Numbered from the stretch's first letter, positions 27,241 through 37,223 are shown. The stretch is DNA of 64,000 bases from Sphingobium chlorophenolicum (GCF_000722875.1 NZ_JFHR01000007.1:62001-126000); one strand, 5' to 3'. Notes: generated from the letters alone by a model not told the origin. Translations and numbers: made by a program.

Positions 27241-28256
27241 TGCGCTGGCTACGAGCCTTCCTGGGTGCTCTGGGGCTGCTGATGGTCACAGTGGCGCTGA
27301 CACCGCGCGCCGAGGCGGCGCCGACCTGCACCGGCAAGTTCGTCAATCCCATCACCGACGTCTGCTGGTCGTGCCTCTTCCCGCTCTCGATCGGCGGGGC
27401 GAAGATCTGGCCCGGAAGCCGGCCGGACACCAACAATCCGGCCTCGCCAATCTGCGCCTGCGCCGACCCGCTCCCCCGCATCGGCATCTCGGTCGGGTTC
27501 TGGGAGCCGGTGAGGCTCGCCGACGTCACGATGAAGCCCTGGTGCTTCCCCAATCTTGGAGGCACGCGCATCGCGCCCGGCTTCGACATCGGCCAGGGCT
27601 ACCTTGCAGGACCGTCTATGGTCGGGGGGCGGTCGCAGAGCACGGCCAAGTGGCACGTTCACTGGTACGTCTATCCGCTCCTATACTGGATGGAGATCCT
27701 GACCGACTTCCTCTGCTTCGAGCAGGCGTCGTTTGACATCGCCTATATGACGGAGATCGATCCGCTTTGGCAGGATGACTCCCTCACCGCGATCATCAAT
27801 CCGGAGGCGGTCGTCTTCGCCAACCCGATCGCCCAGGCGGCCTGCGCCGGCGACTGCATTGCCGGAACCGCGGCGCTCCCGCTCGATGCTCTGTTCTGGT
27901 GCGCTGGTTGTCAGGGCAGCATGTATCCTCTCAATGGCAACATCCCCGCGTCGATCGGGCATGTCCAGTCGTCCCGCCTCGCGCTGTCCCGCTTCGCCTA
28001 CAAGATGCACCGCGAGGGCCTCGCGTGGGGCACGATGGGGTCGGAGGGCCTCTGCAAAAAGTACCTCATGCCGATCATGCGGAAGCAGCAATACCGCTTC
28101 CAGATGGTGAACCCGATCCCGACGGTCAGCGGACGCTTCGCCTGCTCCGCCATCGGCGCGTCGACCATGCCGCCGGATGCCGGCCGAGCCTTCCCCGCCG
28201 GGGGTGAGGACATGGGCTACCTGGTCTGGCGTAAACGCAACTGCTGCGTGTTCTGA
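27240..28256 (+). CDS. traU: Type-F conjugal transfer protein TraU
   Basis: 338 aa, the usual size. The signal peptide (FLGALGLLMVTVALTPRAEAA) is followed by a Cys-rich mature protein with the family stretch CTGKFVNPITDVCWSCLFPL and a conserved WHVHWYVYPLLYWMEILTDF region. The many Cys pairs imply dependence on the DsbC-like protein at 20282. It is needed for DNA transfer and mating-pair formation. Confidence 0.92.
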   Translation: MRWLRAFLGALGLLMVTVALTPRAEAAPTCTGKFVNPITDVCWSCLFPLSIGGAKIWPGSRPDTNNPASPICACADPLPRIGISVGFWEPVRLADVTMKPWCFPNLGGTRIAPGFDIGQGYLAGPSMVGGRSQSTAKWHVHWYVYPLLYWMEILTDFLCFEQASFDIAYMTEIDPLWQDDSLTAIINPEAVVFANPIAQAACAGDCIAGTAALPLDALFWCAGCQGSMYPLNGNIPASIGHVQSSRLALSRFAYKMHREGLAWGTMGSEGLCKKYLMPIMRKQQYRFQMVNPIPTVSGRFACSAIGASTMPPDAGRAFPAGGEDMGYLVWRKRNCCVF

Positions 28257-28266
28257 GGAGGGAAGC

Positions 28267-29010
28267 ATGCGCCTTTTGGTATTCGGCATCACCGCGCTTC
28301 TCGCCACTGCCGGCCTCTCGGCGCTCGCCCAAACCGTCGACGGGCTTGACGTGCAGACGGTGAAGAAGCGGGCCGCGGACCTCGCTGCCGAGGCACAGGC
28401 TTTCGTCGATCAGGTAAAGGACCGCGGAGACGAGTTTCGTGAGCAGGCGACCGTCGTCCGCCAGTCGGGCATGGACAACATGCAGCGGGTCGCGACGACG
28501 GAACTCCCGAAAGGACCGGACGGCAAGATCGACTTCGACGAGCTGGTCCAGGGTGCGGCGAAGAACGCCAACGTGCCGGGCGGAGATGCGCCGCAGTTTA
28601 TCGTGTTCGCCAGCCTGTCGATGCCGCCAGCTTCGCTCAAGCAGCTGATCGCCGACACCGCGCGGGCAGGGGGGGTCGTCGTCTTCCGCGGTTTCCCGAG
28701 CAACTCAGCCAAGGAGTTCGTCAGCCGGCTTGGGCAGATCGTCGAGAAGGACGACATGCCGAACATCGGCATCGATCCGCGCCTCTTCCGCGCTTTCAAT
28801 GTGCAGGCGGTGCCCACCTACGTGGCCGTATCGTCGACCTTCGACCTTTGCGCCGGCTTCTCCTGCGAAACCAAGGTCCCACCCCATGACCGCATGGAGG
28901 GCAACGTCACGGTCGACTATGCCCTCAACACCTTCGCCGATGCGAATGGGCCAGGGGCCCGAATTGCTTCCGTCGCGCTCGCGAACCTCGCCCGGAGCCG
29001 GCGCCAGTGA
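28267..29010 (+). CDS. trbC: Type-F conjugal transfer protein TrbC
   Basis: 247 aa. The ATG is preceded by GAGGAGGGAAGC. A signal peptide (LLVFGITALLATAGLSALAQ) is followed by a helical region and a thioredoxin-like TrbC domain (PQFIVFASLSMPPASLKQLI, VVFRGFP, GIDPRLFRAFNVQAVPTYV). In F it partners TraW in pilus assembly. The stop overlaps the traN start. Confidence 0.88.
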   Translation: MRLLVFGITALLATAGLSALAQTVDGLDVQTVKKRAADLAAEAQAFVDQVKDRGDEFREQATVVRQSGMDNMQRVATTELPKGPDGKIDFDELVQGAAKNANVPGGDAPQFIVFASLSMPPASLKQLIADTARAGGVVVFRGFPSNSAKEFVSRLGQIVEKDDMPNIGIDPRLFRAFNVQAVPTYVAVSSTFDLCAGFSCETKVPPHDRMEGNVTVDYALNTFADANGPGARIASVALANLARSRRQ

Positions 29011-30848
29011 TGCTCCGGTCTCTTGTAGCTGCTCTCGTCAGCGTCTGCCTGGTCGCCAGTCCTGCTGGTGCTCAGCAGATGACGGTCGAACAGGCGCGCG
29101 AGGAGGGAAAAGCCCTCGGCAACGCCAAGCGGCAGGACGAAAGCCTAGTACCTACGTCGGAAGCTCAGGCCGCGGCCGTTCCCGGTTATACCGGCACGAG
29201 CCAGCCTCAGAGCACCTATTTCGACGATCCGGACGCGCTTGTTGCAGCGGGAACAGCGCAACGCTCGACCAATGATTCCTATCGGACGGTCACTGACCCG
29301 GACCACACGCGGGCGACCTTCAGCAACGCCGAGATCCTAGCAACCACCAATCGCGCCACGACGGTGGAGAACAACCCCGAAGCCTATCTGCAGGGCGAGA
29401 ACATCGGCTCGGAGAGTGGGCAATGTCAGCCGCTTCCGCCCGGATCGGGCGCGGGTGGCTATTACGAGGCAACCTGCAACACCGGCACCAAGGTCGACGA
29501 GACTGCGCCCGTGTGCCGGGTGCCGCTGGTGGTCGACGTCACGCCCGGCGTGAACAAATATGTCTATACCTGTGAGAACTGGTCGCGCTCGGCGGCGCAG
29601 GGTGGCGACAACCGGAGTCGCCGATGCGTGCCGGCCTTCAATGCTCCGGTCGCCAACGGCGTTTGCCGCGAACGGTCGCGGGAGACCGTCATGTACGACG
29701 TCTGCCTCCAGGGAAACCCACGTTTTTGCACCGAGCCGGACATCCGTGAAGGCGAGATCATTACCTACGAATGCGACAGCGCTGCGGTGGCGGGCAGGCC
29801 ATATACGATCGAAACCGTCGGCCAGGTCATCAACGAACGTAGGGACGAGGGTGTCTGCAACAGCGCGACCGCCGGCCAGACGTGTGAGCTCACCTCCGAA
29901 ACCTGCGTCGACTCAGAGCCGACTACCCGCACCATCAACGGCGTCGCGGTCACCCAGGCCTGCTGGCAGTGGGAGAGGCAGTATTCGTGTCACCGCCTTT
30001 CCCAGGGCGATGATTGCGGCGATCTCGAGGGCAATCGCCAATGCACCTTCCTGCGTGAGGATTGCCTCGACGACCCGCAGCAAGGGGAGTGCAAGGTAAA
30101 GGAGAAGGTCTACAGATGTCCGACACCCGACGCGCCGACCTCGAACGCCCCACAATATATCTGCGGCAACGACGTCTACTGCATCAACGGGGACTGTGAG
30201 CCGATCACGCGAGAGGCATCGACCGAGTTCAAGGATGCCCTGGTCGCGCTTCACGCGATCGATGATGCCTCGAAGGGGTTCGATCCGAACAACCTGACGG
30301 TGTTCTCCGGAACGCGGGACACCTGCCATAAGCCTGTCTTCGGTCTCATCAATTGCTGCGCCGGCAAGGTCTCCGGCGCGCTGACGCTGGCGGCCGGTGG
30401 TGCCGCGCTCGCAGGCGGGCCCGTGGCGATCGCCGCGCTCGCGACGCCCTTCCTCGCGTTGTTCGCCTGTTCTCAGGATGAGATGAAGCTCGACATCAAG
30501 GACCGCATGGGGCTCTGCCACAAGGTCGGAACGTGGTGCTCGTCGAGCTTCCTCGGCATCTGCAAGACGAAGAAGACCGCCTATTGCTGCTTCGAGAGCA
30601 AGCTCAGCCGCGTGCTACAGGAGCAGGGCCGCGCCCAGATCAACAAGCCGTGGGGCAGCCCGAAGTCCGAGCAATGCAAGGGCTTCACCATCGCCGAGTT
30701 TCAGCTGCTCGACTTGTCGCGAATGGATTTCACCGAGGTCTACGCCGACTTTCTCGACGCCGCGAAGCTGCCGGACGAGGTCCAGACGATGACCGAGATC
30801 CAGGCGAAAATTCAGAACTATTACGAGCTTCATGGAGGCACTCCATGA
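29010..30848 (+). CDS. traN: Mating-pair stabilisation protein TraN
   Basis: 612 aa, exported and very Cys-rich, typical of the outer-membrane TraN. After the signal (LVAALVSVCLVASPAGAQQ) come many short Cys-containing repeats (about residues 130-400). A TraN core with ISNCC-like LINCCAGKVSG and TAYCCFESKLSRVLQEQGR follows near the C-terminus. It contacts the recipient surface and so influences host range. ATG 29010 is used; GTG 29007 is also in frame. Confidence 0.9.
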   Translation: MLRSLVAALVSVCLVASPAGAQQMTVEQAREEGKALGNAKRQDESLVPTSEAQAAAVPGYTGTSQPQSTYFDDPDALVAAGTAQRSTNDSYRTVTDPDHTRATFSNAEILATTNRATTVENNPEAYLQGENIGSESGQCQPLPPGSGAGGYYEATCNTGTKVDETAPVCRVPLVVDVTPGVNKYVYTCENWSRSAAQGGDNRSRRCVPAFNAPVANGVCRERSRETVMYDVCLQGNPRFCTEPDIREGEIITYECDSAAVAGRPYTIETVGQVINERRDEGVCNSATAGQTCELTSETCVDSEPTTRTINGVAVTQACWQWERQYSCHRLSQGDDCGDLEGNRQCTFLREDCLDDPQQGECKVKEKVYRCPTPDAPTSNAPQYICGNDVYCINGDCEPITREASTEFKDALVALHAIDDASKGFDPNNLTVFSGTRDTCHKPVFGLINCCAGKVSGALTLAAGGAALAGGPVAIAALATPFLALFACSQDEMKLDIKDRMGLCHKVGTWCSSSFLGICKTKKTAYCCFESKLSRVLQEQGRAQINKPWGSPKSEQCKGFTIAEFQLLDLSRMDFTEVYADFLDAAKLPDEVQTMTEIQAKIQNYYELHGGTP

Positions 30849-30863
30849 CGATCAGAGGACCAG

Positions 30864-31268
30864 GTGATCGACATGACGGCCGTGGCGAATGACGCTCGCA
30901 CCGCTGGCTCTCCCGGTTGCGACTGGAAGATGACGGTGTTCGAGCTTGCGATCTTCATGTGCGTGTTTCGCGCCGGGCGGGCGCCTCGCTTGGAGGAGAT
31001 CTGCCATGTGATCGGCGAGTGGTTCGAGTGCGCGGTGGATCCGAGTTCGGCGGCCGCGCCGATCGAGCACATGCTGGCCAATCGCTGGGTCGCGGAGGAG
31101 AGCCACTGCTTTCGCGCGACCGAAGAAGGCCGGAGCGCGGCGCGGCCTTTGATGAACGGTCTCATCCGGCTGCTGGATCAGGGGACCCGCCTGATCGACG
31201 TCGCCCTGATGATGTCCGTGCTGCGCCTATCGAAAGGAGAGTTGGATCATGGGCTCCGTAATCTTTGA
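30864..31268 (+). CDS. Putative winged-helix protein inside the tra operon, 134 aa
   Basis: No family named. The sequence (FELAIFMCVFRAGRAPRLEE, followed by MLANRWVAEESHCFRATEEG) has the spacing of a winged-helix DNA-binding domain, where the second part would be the wing. GTG 30864 follows AGAGGACCAG; ATG 30873 is the alternative. It lies between traN and traF. Confidence 0.5.
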   Translation: MIDMTAVANDARTAGSPGCDWKMTVFELAIFMCVFRAGRAPRLEEICHVIGEWFECAVDPSSAAAPIEHMLANRWVAEESHCFRATEEGRSAARPLMNGLIRLLDQGTRLIDVALMMSVLRLSKGELDHGLRNL

Positions 31269-31497
31269 GCCGGCCGTTATCGCCTGGCTGCTCGCCGGCA
31301 CAATGCTGCCAGGCCCACTAGGACCCGGCGCCTCCGCGCCAGTTCGACCCGCCTCCGCCTGCAGCCGCGGCACGCCCTCCACGGCCCAATTCGATTGCTG
31401 CCTTCACATCGCGGCTTGGGACACGCCGCCAACCACCCAATCCAACCACCCCGCGCAATCCCAGGATCGTGCGGCTGACCCGAAGGAAGGACGATAA
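31249..31497 (+). CDS. Possible small protein, 82 aa
   Basis: Weak candidate. It starts inside the end of the winged-helix-like gene; AAAGGAG is ten bases upstream of its ATG. The N-terminal hydrophobic stretch (PAVIAWLLAGTMLPGPLGPG) is followed by a low-complexity Pro/Ser/Ala region. It ends two bases before traF. Position supports a gene; composition is inconclusive. Confidence 0.35.
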   Translation: MGSVIFEPAVIAWLLAGTMLPGPLGPGASAPVRPASACSRGTPSTAQFDCCLHIAAWDTPPTTQSNHPAQSQDRAADPKEGR

Positions 31498-31499
31498 AC

Positions 31500-32324
31500 A
31501 TGTCGAAGATGGCAACGCTGGCGATGGTCCTGCTGACGGTCGCACCGGTAGCGGCCCCGCTGCGGGCGCAGGACGCAGGACGGGCCGACGATGGTGTCGA
31601 GGCTGTCGGTCGCGGTGACGATTTCTATTGTGGGGAGCGCAGGCTCGGTCAGTGGTTTTACTGCACGAGGCCGAAGGCGGCCGAGACCGTCAAGGTTCAG
31701 CCGCCGGCGGCTGAACCGAGCGCGGCCGAGCGTCTCGCCGCGATCACGCGGCAACTGGACGAACTGAAGGCGCGCGCCATCCTCGATCCCTCGGAAGCGA
31801 ATGTCATCGCCTATGTGCGCTTCCAGCGCGAGCAGCTGGACCGCGCTTCGACGTTCTCCGATACCTGGCAGCGGGCCCTGTGGCAGAACCCGGACATCGA
31901 CTACACGCTTCAGCGCCCCGTCAACACGGTGGCCAAGCGGACCTGGCTCGACAACCGCAAGGCAGATCGCGACCAGGTCCTCACCAACCTGAGCCAGCGC
32001 TATGGCCTGTTCTACTTCTACGCGCAGAGCTGCGGCGCATGTGAGGTATTCTCGCCGATCCTGCGCTCGGTCGCCGACAGTCACCGCATGGCCGTCATGG
32101 CGGTGTCCATGGACGGCGGCCCGAGCCGAGACTTTCCGAACTATGTCGTCGATTCCGGGCAGCGCTCCAGAATGGGGATTTCAGGCAACGAAACGCCCGC
32201 TCTCGTGCTGTTCGACACCGCGACGAAGCGAACGATCCCGGTCGGCTATGGCATCCTGAGCGCGGATGAGATCATGGATCGCATCTTCATGCTCACCAAC
32301 ACCAAGGTGGGGAGCGACTACTGA
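31500..32324 (+). CDS. traF: Type-F conjugal transfer protein TraF (thioredoxin-like)
   Basis: 274 aa. The signal peptide is followed by a helical N-terminal half and a thioredoxin-like domain in which CGAC is present at residues 178-181 (YFYAQSCGACEVFSP). F-plasmid TraF lacks a working CxxC, so this copy may be redox-active. Family order is traF-traH-traG. The stop overlaps traH. Confidence 0.88.
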   Translation: MSKMATLAMVLLTVAPVAAPLRAQDAGRADDGVEAVGRGDDFYCGERRLGQWFYCTRPKAAETVKVQPPAAEPSAAERLAAITRQLDELKARAILDPSEANVIAYVRFQREQLDRASTFSDTWQRALWQNPDIDYTLQRPVNTVAKRTWLDNRKADRDQVLTNLSQRYGLFYFYAQSCGACEVFSPILRSVADSHRMAVMAVSMDGGPSRDFPNYVVDSGQRSRMGISGNETPALVLFDTATKRTIPVGYGILSADEIMDRIFMLTNTKVGSDY

Positions 32325-33790
32325 TGTCCAGCCATCGACAAAAAGGGCGCCTCCGGAGGCTCGCCCACCGTGCCGGCACCGTGCTGACGCTGGTGGCCGC
32401 ATCCCACTTCGCGCTGATCGGCGTGGCGCGCGCGGATGTCGCCTCCGAGATGAACGGCTTCTTCAACGACGCCGGCGGCGCCGCGAACGTAACCGGGCCG
32501 ACGGCCTTCCAGGGACAGTCGGCCGGCTATTATTCGCTCGGCAACGTGTGGACACGCTTCCCGCAGAAGAGCGTATCGCCGTTCAACTTGCAGCTTCCGA
32601 GCGCGCGTGCGGGCTGTGGCGGCATCGACCTGTTCTCGGGGTCGTTCAGCTTCATCAACGCCAGCGAGATCGTGGCGATGCTGAAGGCGACCGCCAACAA
32701 CGCGCTGGGCTTTGCCTTCAAGCTGGCGATCGATAGCGTGTCGCCAGAGATCGGCAAGGTCATGGACGAGTTCAGCCAGAAGGCTCAGCTCCTCAACCAG
32801 ATGAACATCTCGAGCTGCGAGACGGCGCAGGCGCTTGTCGGGGGCATCTGGCCTCAGATGGAAACCACCCGTTCGACGATTTGCGAGGCGGTCGGCAACA
32901 GCCAGGGCGTGTTCTCCGACTGGGCCGCGTCCCGGCAGGGCTGCAACAACGGCGGTCAACGAGATGGGACGCTCGCCGGCAATACCGATCCTCACATGAA
33001 GGAGCAGATCGTCGGCGACCCGCACAACTACACCTGGGAGGCGCTGAAAAAGTCCTCGAAATTCGGCGCGTTCGACCAGGCCTTCTCCGAATATGTGATG
33101 ACCTTGGTGGGAACGATCGTGACCACGCCTCCGACCGGCAGCGATCAGGGGCCGAAGGTCGTGATCTACGGTCCTGCCGAAGAGGCGGTCGTGACGGCGC
33201 TGTTGGACGGCACCGCCAGTGCGCCTCAGGTGAAGATCCTGAAGTGCAACAACGAACTTTGCACGGACGTGTCCGACCAGACGCTGAGCGTGCCCGAGGC
33301 GAGTGCTCTTCGGCCAAGGATCGCGACGATGATCAAGAGCATGAGCTCGAAGATCCGCAGCGACACTGCGCTCGACGCGGCCGAAAAGCAGCTCCTGAAC
33401 ATGGCCACCGTGCCGATCTACAAGATTCTCGCGGTGCAGGCCTATGCCCACTATGCGTTGACCGACGGCGAGATCCAGACGCTGTCCGAGATCGTCGCGG
33501 TCGACCTTCTTAACGCCATGCTCGATAATATGCTCGACCGCGTCGAGCAGGCGAAGGTCTTCTATCAGACCGCAGACCAGGAGACGGCCGGGCAGTGGCG
33601 CCAGCAAATCGCCGCCACCCGCGCCAAATTCGCGCAGCGCGACGTCAAGCTTAGCAACAAGCTCCAGGTGACGATGCAGATCATCAACCGGAGCATCATG
33701 CTCGAATCGACCCTGCAGAACAGCATGACGCCGGGCATGTCCTCGGCGCTCAACTTTTCGCGGGGCTTGAACGCGCAGGGCCTGCTCTAG
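32324..33790 (+). CDS. traH: Type-F conjugal transfer protein TraH
   Basis: 488 aa. A signal (LTLVAASHFALIGVARA) is followed by the family opening VASEMNGFFNDAGGAANVTG and a C-terminal helical region. TraH is a periplasmic/outer-membrane pilus-assembly factor acting with TraF and TraW. It starts on the last base of the traF stop. Confidence 0.9.
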   Translation: MSSHRQKGRLRRLAHRAGTVLTLVAASHFALIGVARADVASEMNGFFNDAGGAANVTGPTAFQGQSAGYYSLGNVWTRFPQKSVSPFNLQLPSARAGCGGIDLFSGSFSFINASEIVAMLKATANNALGFAFKLAIDSVSPEIGKVMDEFSQKAQLLNQMNISSCETAQALVGGIWPQMETTRSTICEAVGNSQGVFSDWAASRQGCNNGGQRDGTLAGNTDPHMKEQIVGDPHNYTWEALKKSSKFGAFDQAFSEYVMTLVGTIVTTPPTGSDQGPKVVIYGPAEEAVVTALLDGTASAPQVKILKCNNELCTDVSDQTLSVPEASALRPRIATMIKSMSSKIRSDTALDAAEKQLLNMATVPIYKILAVQAYAHYALTDGEIQTLSEIVAVDLLNAMLDNMLDRVEQAKVFYQTADQETAGQWRQQIAATRAKFAQRDVKLSNKLQVTMQIINRSIMLESTLQNSMTPGMSSALNFSRGLNAQGLL

Positions 33791-33813
33791 GCGCGGAAGG
33801 GGAGGGTTGCGAC

Positions 33814-36621
33814 GTGCTCGAGGTCTTCACCGTCGGCGGGGGCGAGTATCTCGTCAACACCTTCAATGCCGTGGCAGCGTGGGCCGGGGGAGGGGGTTAC
33901 AAGTCGCTCATCCGGGTCGTGATGGTGATGGGCCTGATCTACTCGCTGCTTGTCGTCGCCTTCACTCTCAACTTCCGCGCCTGGATGAACTGGTTTCTGC
34001 AGGCGACCGGGATCTATCTGTGCCTCATGGTGCCGACGATCGACGTGAAGGTCACGGATCGCATCAATCCGAGCCTCGCCCCGGCGACTGTGGCCAACGT
34101 CCCTCTGGGGCTGGGCGTCCTCGCGAGCTTCACCACGCAAATCGGCGACTGGCTCACGCGTACCGCCGAGACCGTCTTTGTGATGCCCGGGGAGCTCAAC
34201 TACACCACCAACGGAATGGTCTATGGGGCTCGGCTGTTCGACGCGACCCGCAACTTCGTGATTCGAGATGCCGAATTCTCGACCAACCTCGAGAGCCACT
34301 TCAAGAACTGCCTTTTCGGCGACGTGATGCTCTACCAGAAGTCCCTCACCAACCTGGCGAAGGCGACCGACCTATGGGCGGCTATCGGACCCGGCTCGGA
34401 GGCTCGGTCGCAGGAATGGCTGGAGCGCCAGGGTGATGGGACGGTCCAGAACTTCATCGTCACCTGCCGGCAGGCTTATGACAGCCTCAACGGCCAGTGG
34501 GCCGGGATGATCGAAGCCAATGCTGAGCCTTGGGCCAAGGAGGTCTATCCCAAGCTCAGCAACGCGGTCGCCGCCGCCAAGCTCAAGCACGACCTGCCGA
34601 TCGTCAACTCGGCCTTCACGGGCTCAGGTGACGACTTCACCGGCGTCATGCGCCAGAACACGGCGATCAACGCCTTCATGCAGGCGCGCAACTCGATGGC
34701 TGGCGGAAGCGGGGCTGCATCGATCGACACCTTCGCACAGACGCGAGCCGACATTCAGGCGCGAAACACCTACAATTCGATCGCGCAGCAGGCGATGGCC
34801 TGGGTTCCGATCTTGAACATCGTGCTCACGGTGGTCTTCTTCGCGATGTTCCCCGTCATCTTTCCGCTCTTCCTGCTGCCCCAAACCGGGCTGAGCACGC
34901 TGAAGGGCTATGCGATGGGGTTCTTCTATCTCGCGTCCTGGGGGCCGCTCTACGTCATCCTGCATATGATCTGTATGACCCGCGCCGAGACTGCCGCGAA
35001 CGGCGTGGCTGGCGGAGGAATGTCGCTGGGAAGCTATGCCGGAATCGGTGCGGTGAACGGGGAGACGGCGACGATCGCGGGCTTCATGCTGATGAGCATC
35101 CCGTTCCTTGCGGCCGGCCTGGCCCGCGGTGCCATGTCGATCGCCGGGCAGGCGACATCGATGCTCGCGCCAGCGCAGAACGCAGCCGAGGCTGCCGCGC
35201 TCGAGCAGACTACCGGCAATTACTCCTACGGCAATGTGAGTTGGGCGAACTCGACCTCGAACATGCGACAGGCCGACCAGTGGTCAACCGCCCCCAGCTT
35301 CATGGGCGGCGCGGCGAGTGTCGGATGGCGCCAGGATAACGGCGCGCTCATCAACGGGTTCGGCAACGGCCAAGAGGTGTTCGATACCGGCGGGGCGATC
35401 TCACGGCTCTCGTTCACTCCGACGGCCACGACTGGCACGGTTGCCGAATGGCGTGAGATGGCGAGCGAGGCCCACCGACAATCACAGGCGTACGACAACG
35501 CGGCGCAGGAGATGCTCACCTGGACAAAAACCGACCGCAGCGCCTACGGCACGTCCAGCGAGCGATCTTCGGGATGGGATTCGAGCAGTGGCCGCGCGGC
35601 CAACACCTCGATCGAGCAGTTCGACCGCACGACAGGAAGCAGCTCGCAGGGTCTGGAGGATCGGTCGTCAACCGGCCAGAGCCTGGCGGTGTCGAACGGC
35701 CATGATCGGTCCGCGGGCACACTGGACCAAGTGTCCGGTTCCATATCGGCCGGCCTTCCGCAGGGTGCAGGCGGCTCCAAGGGCGGCATCGGACGAGTTC
35801 TTGGCCGCCTCCCCGGCATTAGTGGCAGTGTGTCTAAGCAAGGGCAGCAGCAGGACACCCTTCGTCATGGAACCACCGATTCTCGCTCCTCTGACAGTTC
35901 CAGCACTGCGAGCAGCGGTGTGCGGGACGAGCATTCCAACGGCACGGGTGCGACATCTTCGGATGGCACCTACGATCGGTCTGGAGTGTTCAGTCGGGCG
36001 GCGACAACGTCAAGTTCTTCGCTGACCCACGAGCAGGCGTTGGCGCGGGCCCGGTCTTACACTGAAACTGCGCGCAAGCTCGAGGAACTGTCGCAGCAGC
36101 TGTCGCGCGACGCCAGCTACGCCGAAACGCATGGCATGCAGCTAAGCGAGAACATGAGTCAGGATCTCGCGCAATGGTATCGCGCGCAGCAAGCTTCCAA
36201 TCCTGGACTTGACGCTCCCGAGCTCTGGGCGACCGATCTTAGTGACCATCAGCGCGCCGTCCGCCAGGAAATGGTGACGCGCTGGATGCGCGAGAAGCAG
36301 GATGACATCCGCGAGGAGATTGCTGGCAAGTTGCATGAGCCCGACCTCGTTCAGGTCCACAGGCCAAGTGTCGACAGCGCAGCGGATGTCGCCGGTTCGT
36401 ACCGCCCGCATGGCGTGTCGGGTATCCCGTCAGCGCCGGCCGGAGGCGATCCCCGCGCGGCGCAGGCGGTGATCGAGGGCGGAGAAGCAAGGCTCGACGA
36501 TGACCGGACAGCGGCCCAGGCGGCGCGGGCCAGCTCCGTGCAGGCTTCTGTAGGCGTGCAGCAAGAAGTCCACCGCGACCACAATCGCGGCTTCTTCAAC
36601 GATCCGAAGTTGCGCGAGTGA
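33814..36621 (+). CDS. traG: Type-F conjugal transfer protein TraG
   Basis: 935 aa, GTG start with GGAGGG seven bases upstream. The N-terminal membrane half has several hydrophobic helices (about residues 25-70 and 330-460). The C-terminal half is long, soluble and Ser/Gly/Gln-rich with helical segments. TraG serves pilus assembly (N-terminus) and mating-pair stabilisation or entry exclusion recognition (C-terminus). It is the last gene of the transfer operon in this window. Confidence 0.9.
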   Translation: MLEVFTVGGGEYLVNTFNAVAAWAGGGGYKSLIRVVMVMGLIYSLLVVAFTLNFRAWMNWFLQATGIYLCLMVPTIDVKVTDRINPSLAPATVANVPLGLGVLASFTTQIGDWLTRTAETVFVMPGELNYTTNGMVYGARLFDATRNFVIRDAEFSTNLESHFKNCLFGDVMLYQKSLTNLAKATDLWAAIGPGSEARSQEWLERQGDGTVQNFIVTCRQAYDSLNGQWAGMIEANAEPWAKEVYPKLSNAVAAAKLKHDLPIVNSAFTGSGDDFTGVMRQNTAINAFMQARNSMAGGSGAASIDTFAQTRADIQARNTYNSIAQQAMAWVPILNIVLTVVFFAMFPVIFPLFLLPQTGLSTLKGYAMGFFYLASWGPLYVILHMICMTRAETAANGVAGGGMSLGSYAGIGAVNGETATIAGFMLMSIPFLAAGLARGAMSIAGQATSMLAPAQNAAEAAALEQTTGNYSYGNVSWANSTSNMRQADQWSTAPSFMGGAASVGWRQDNGALINGFGNGQEVFDTGGAISRLSFTPTATTGTVAEWREMASEAHRQSQAYDNAAQEMLTWTKTDRSAYGTSSERSSGWDSSSGRAANTSIEQFDRTTGSSSQGLEDRSSTGQSLAVSNGHDRSAGTLDQVSGSISAGLPQGAGGSKGGIGRVLGRLPGISGSVSKQGQQQDTLRHGTTDSRSSDSSSTASSGVRDEHSNGTGATSSDGTYDRSGVFSRAATTSSSSLTHEQALARARSYTETARKLEELSQQLSRDASYAETHGMQLSENMSQDLAQWYRAQQASNPGLDAPELWATDLSDHQRAVRQEMVTRWMREKQDDIREEIAGKLHEPDLVQVHRPSVDSAADVAGSYRPHGVSGIPSAPAGGDPRAAQAVIEGGEARLDDDRTAAQAARASSVQASVGVQQEVHRDHNRGFFNDPKLRE

Positions 36622-36629
36622 CCGCCGCC

Positions 36630-36833
36630 TTAAAGAGCGAAAATGAGGTAGCCCACAAAGCCGGCCAAGATCGCATACGCCACCAAGTAGGCAGCAGCGC
36701 TCGCTTTGCTCACGTTGCCGTCGGCGTCGGTCATTGGCCCCTGAGGCTCGATGCCATTCTCAACAAACTGGATAATCGGTCCCGCCGGGTTGTCCTGCGT
36801 CATCAAGAACGTCGCGGTGTCCAACTCGCGCAT
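36630..36833 (-). CDS. Small membrane protein, 67 aa
   Basis: Convergent with traG. GGAGG lies six bases upstream of the ATG at 36833, which is why I prefer it to a longer open frame. The soluble N-terminal half (RELDTATFLMTQDNPAGPII) is followed by one C-terminal membrane helix (AYLVAYAILAGFVGYLIFAL). Function unknown; by position it might be an exclusion or anti-exclusion factor, which is only a guess. Confidence 0.6.
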   Translation of the reverse strand: MRELDTATFLMTQDNPAGPIIQFVENGIEPQGPMTDADGNVSKASAAAYLVAYAILAGFVGYLIFAL

Positions 36834-36902
36834 GAGAACCTCCGAACCTGTCCAACATACAGGGTTCGAGGTTTGTTCACAAGCCATTGAGGACACGGCT
36901 GA

Positions 36903-37223
36903 ATGACAAGAAATCAGCTTGGGCGAAAAGAGGGGACGAGCGCCGCGCCTGAACTCGACGTGGCCGACTGGGCGGTGTTCGGCTTCTCGTGGATGCTTGT
37001 GATGGTCGTCGGCCTGATGCCGATCGTCGAGACGAGCCTGAGGCGCTCGCCTTCCATTTCGATGCCGGCAGTGATTGCCTTTTTCGTAGCGGTCGCAAGC
37101 GGCCTTGCTCTTAGACGGCGACATAGCTGGGTGGGGCTAGTGCTTCATATCTTTGGACAGATCGTTATCTGGCTGTCGATCTTTTGTTTATCGCTCGCGA
37201 TCGCCCTTTATACAGCCGGCTAG
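36903..37223 (+). CDS. Three-span membrane protein, 106 aa
   Basis: Unrecognised. Three hydrophobic segments (VFGFSWMLVMVVGLMPIV, MPAVIAFFVAVASGLAL, LVLHIFGQIVIWLSIFCLSL) with basic loops. No strong ribosome-binding site is seen. It lies divergent from the 67-aa membrane gene at the left edge of the defence block; whether it belongs to that block is unknown. The 218 bases after it hold no convincing gene. Confidence 0.5.
   Translation: MTRNQLGRKEGTSAAPELDVADWAVFGFSWMLVMVVGLMPIVETSLRRSPSISMPAVIAFFVAVASGLALRRRHSWVGLVLHIFGQIVIWLSIFCLSLAIALYTAG

Noticed and set aside
36630..37124. 164-aa version of the small minus-strand membrane protein
   Set aside because: The first 97 residues are antisense to the 106-aa membrane gene, and GGAGG clearly marks the shorter start at 36833.
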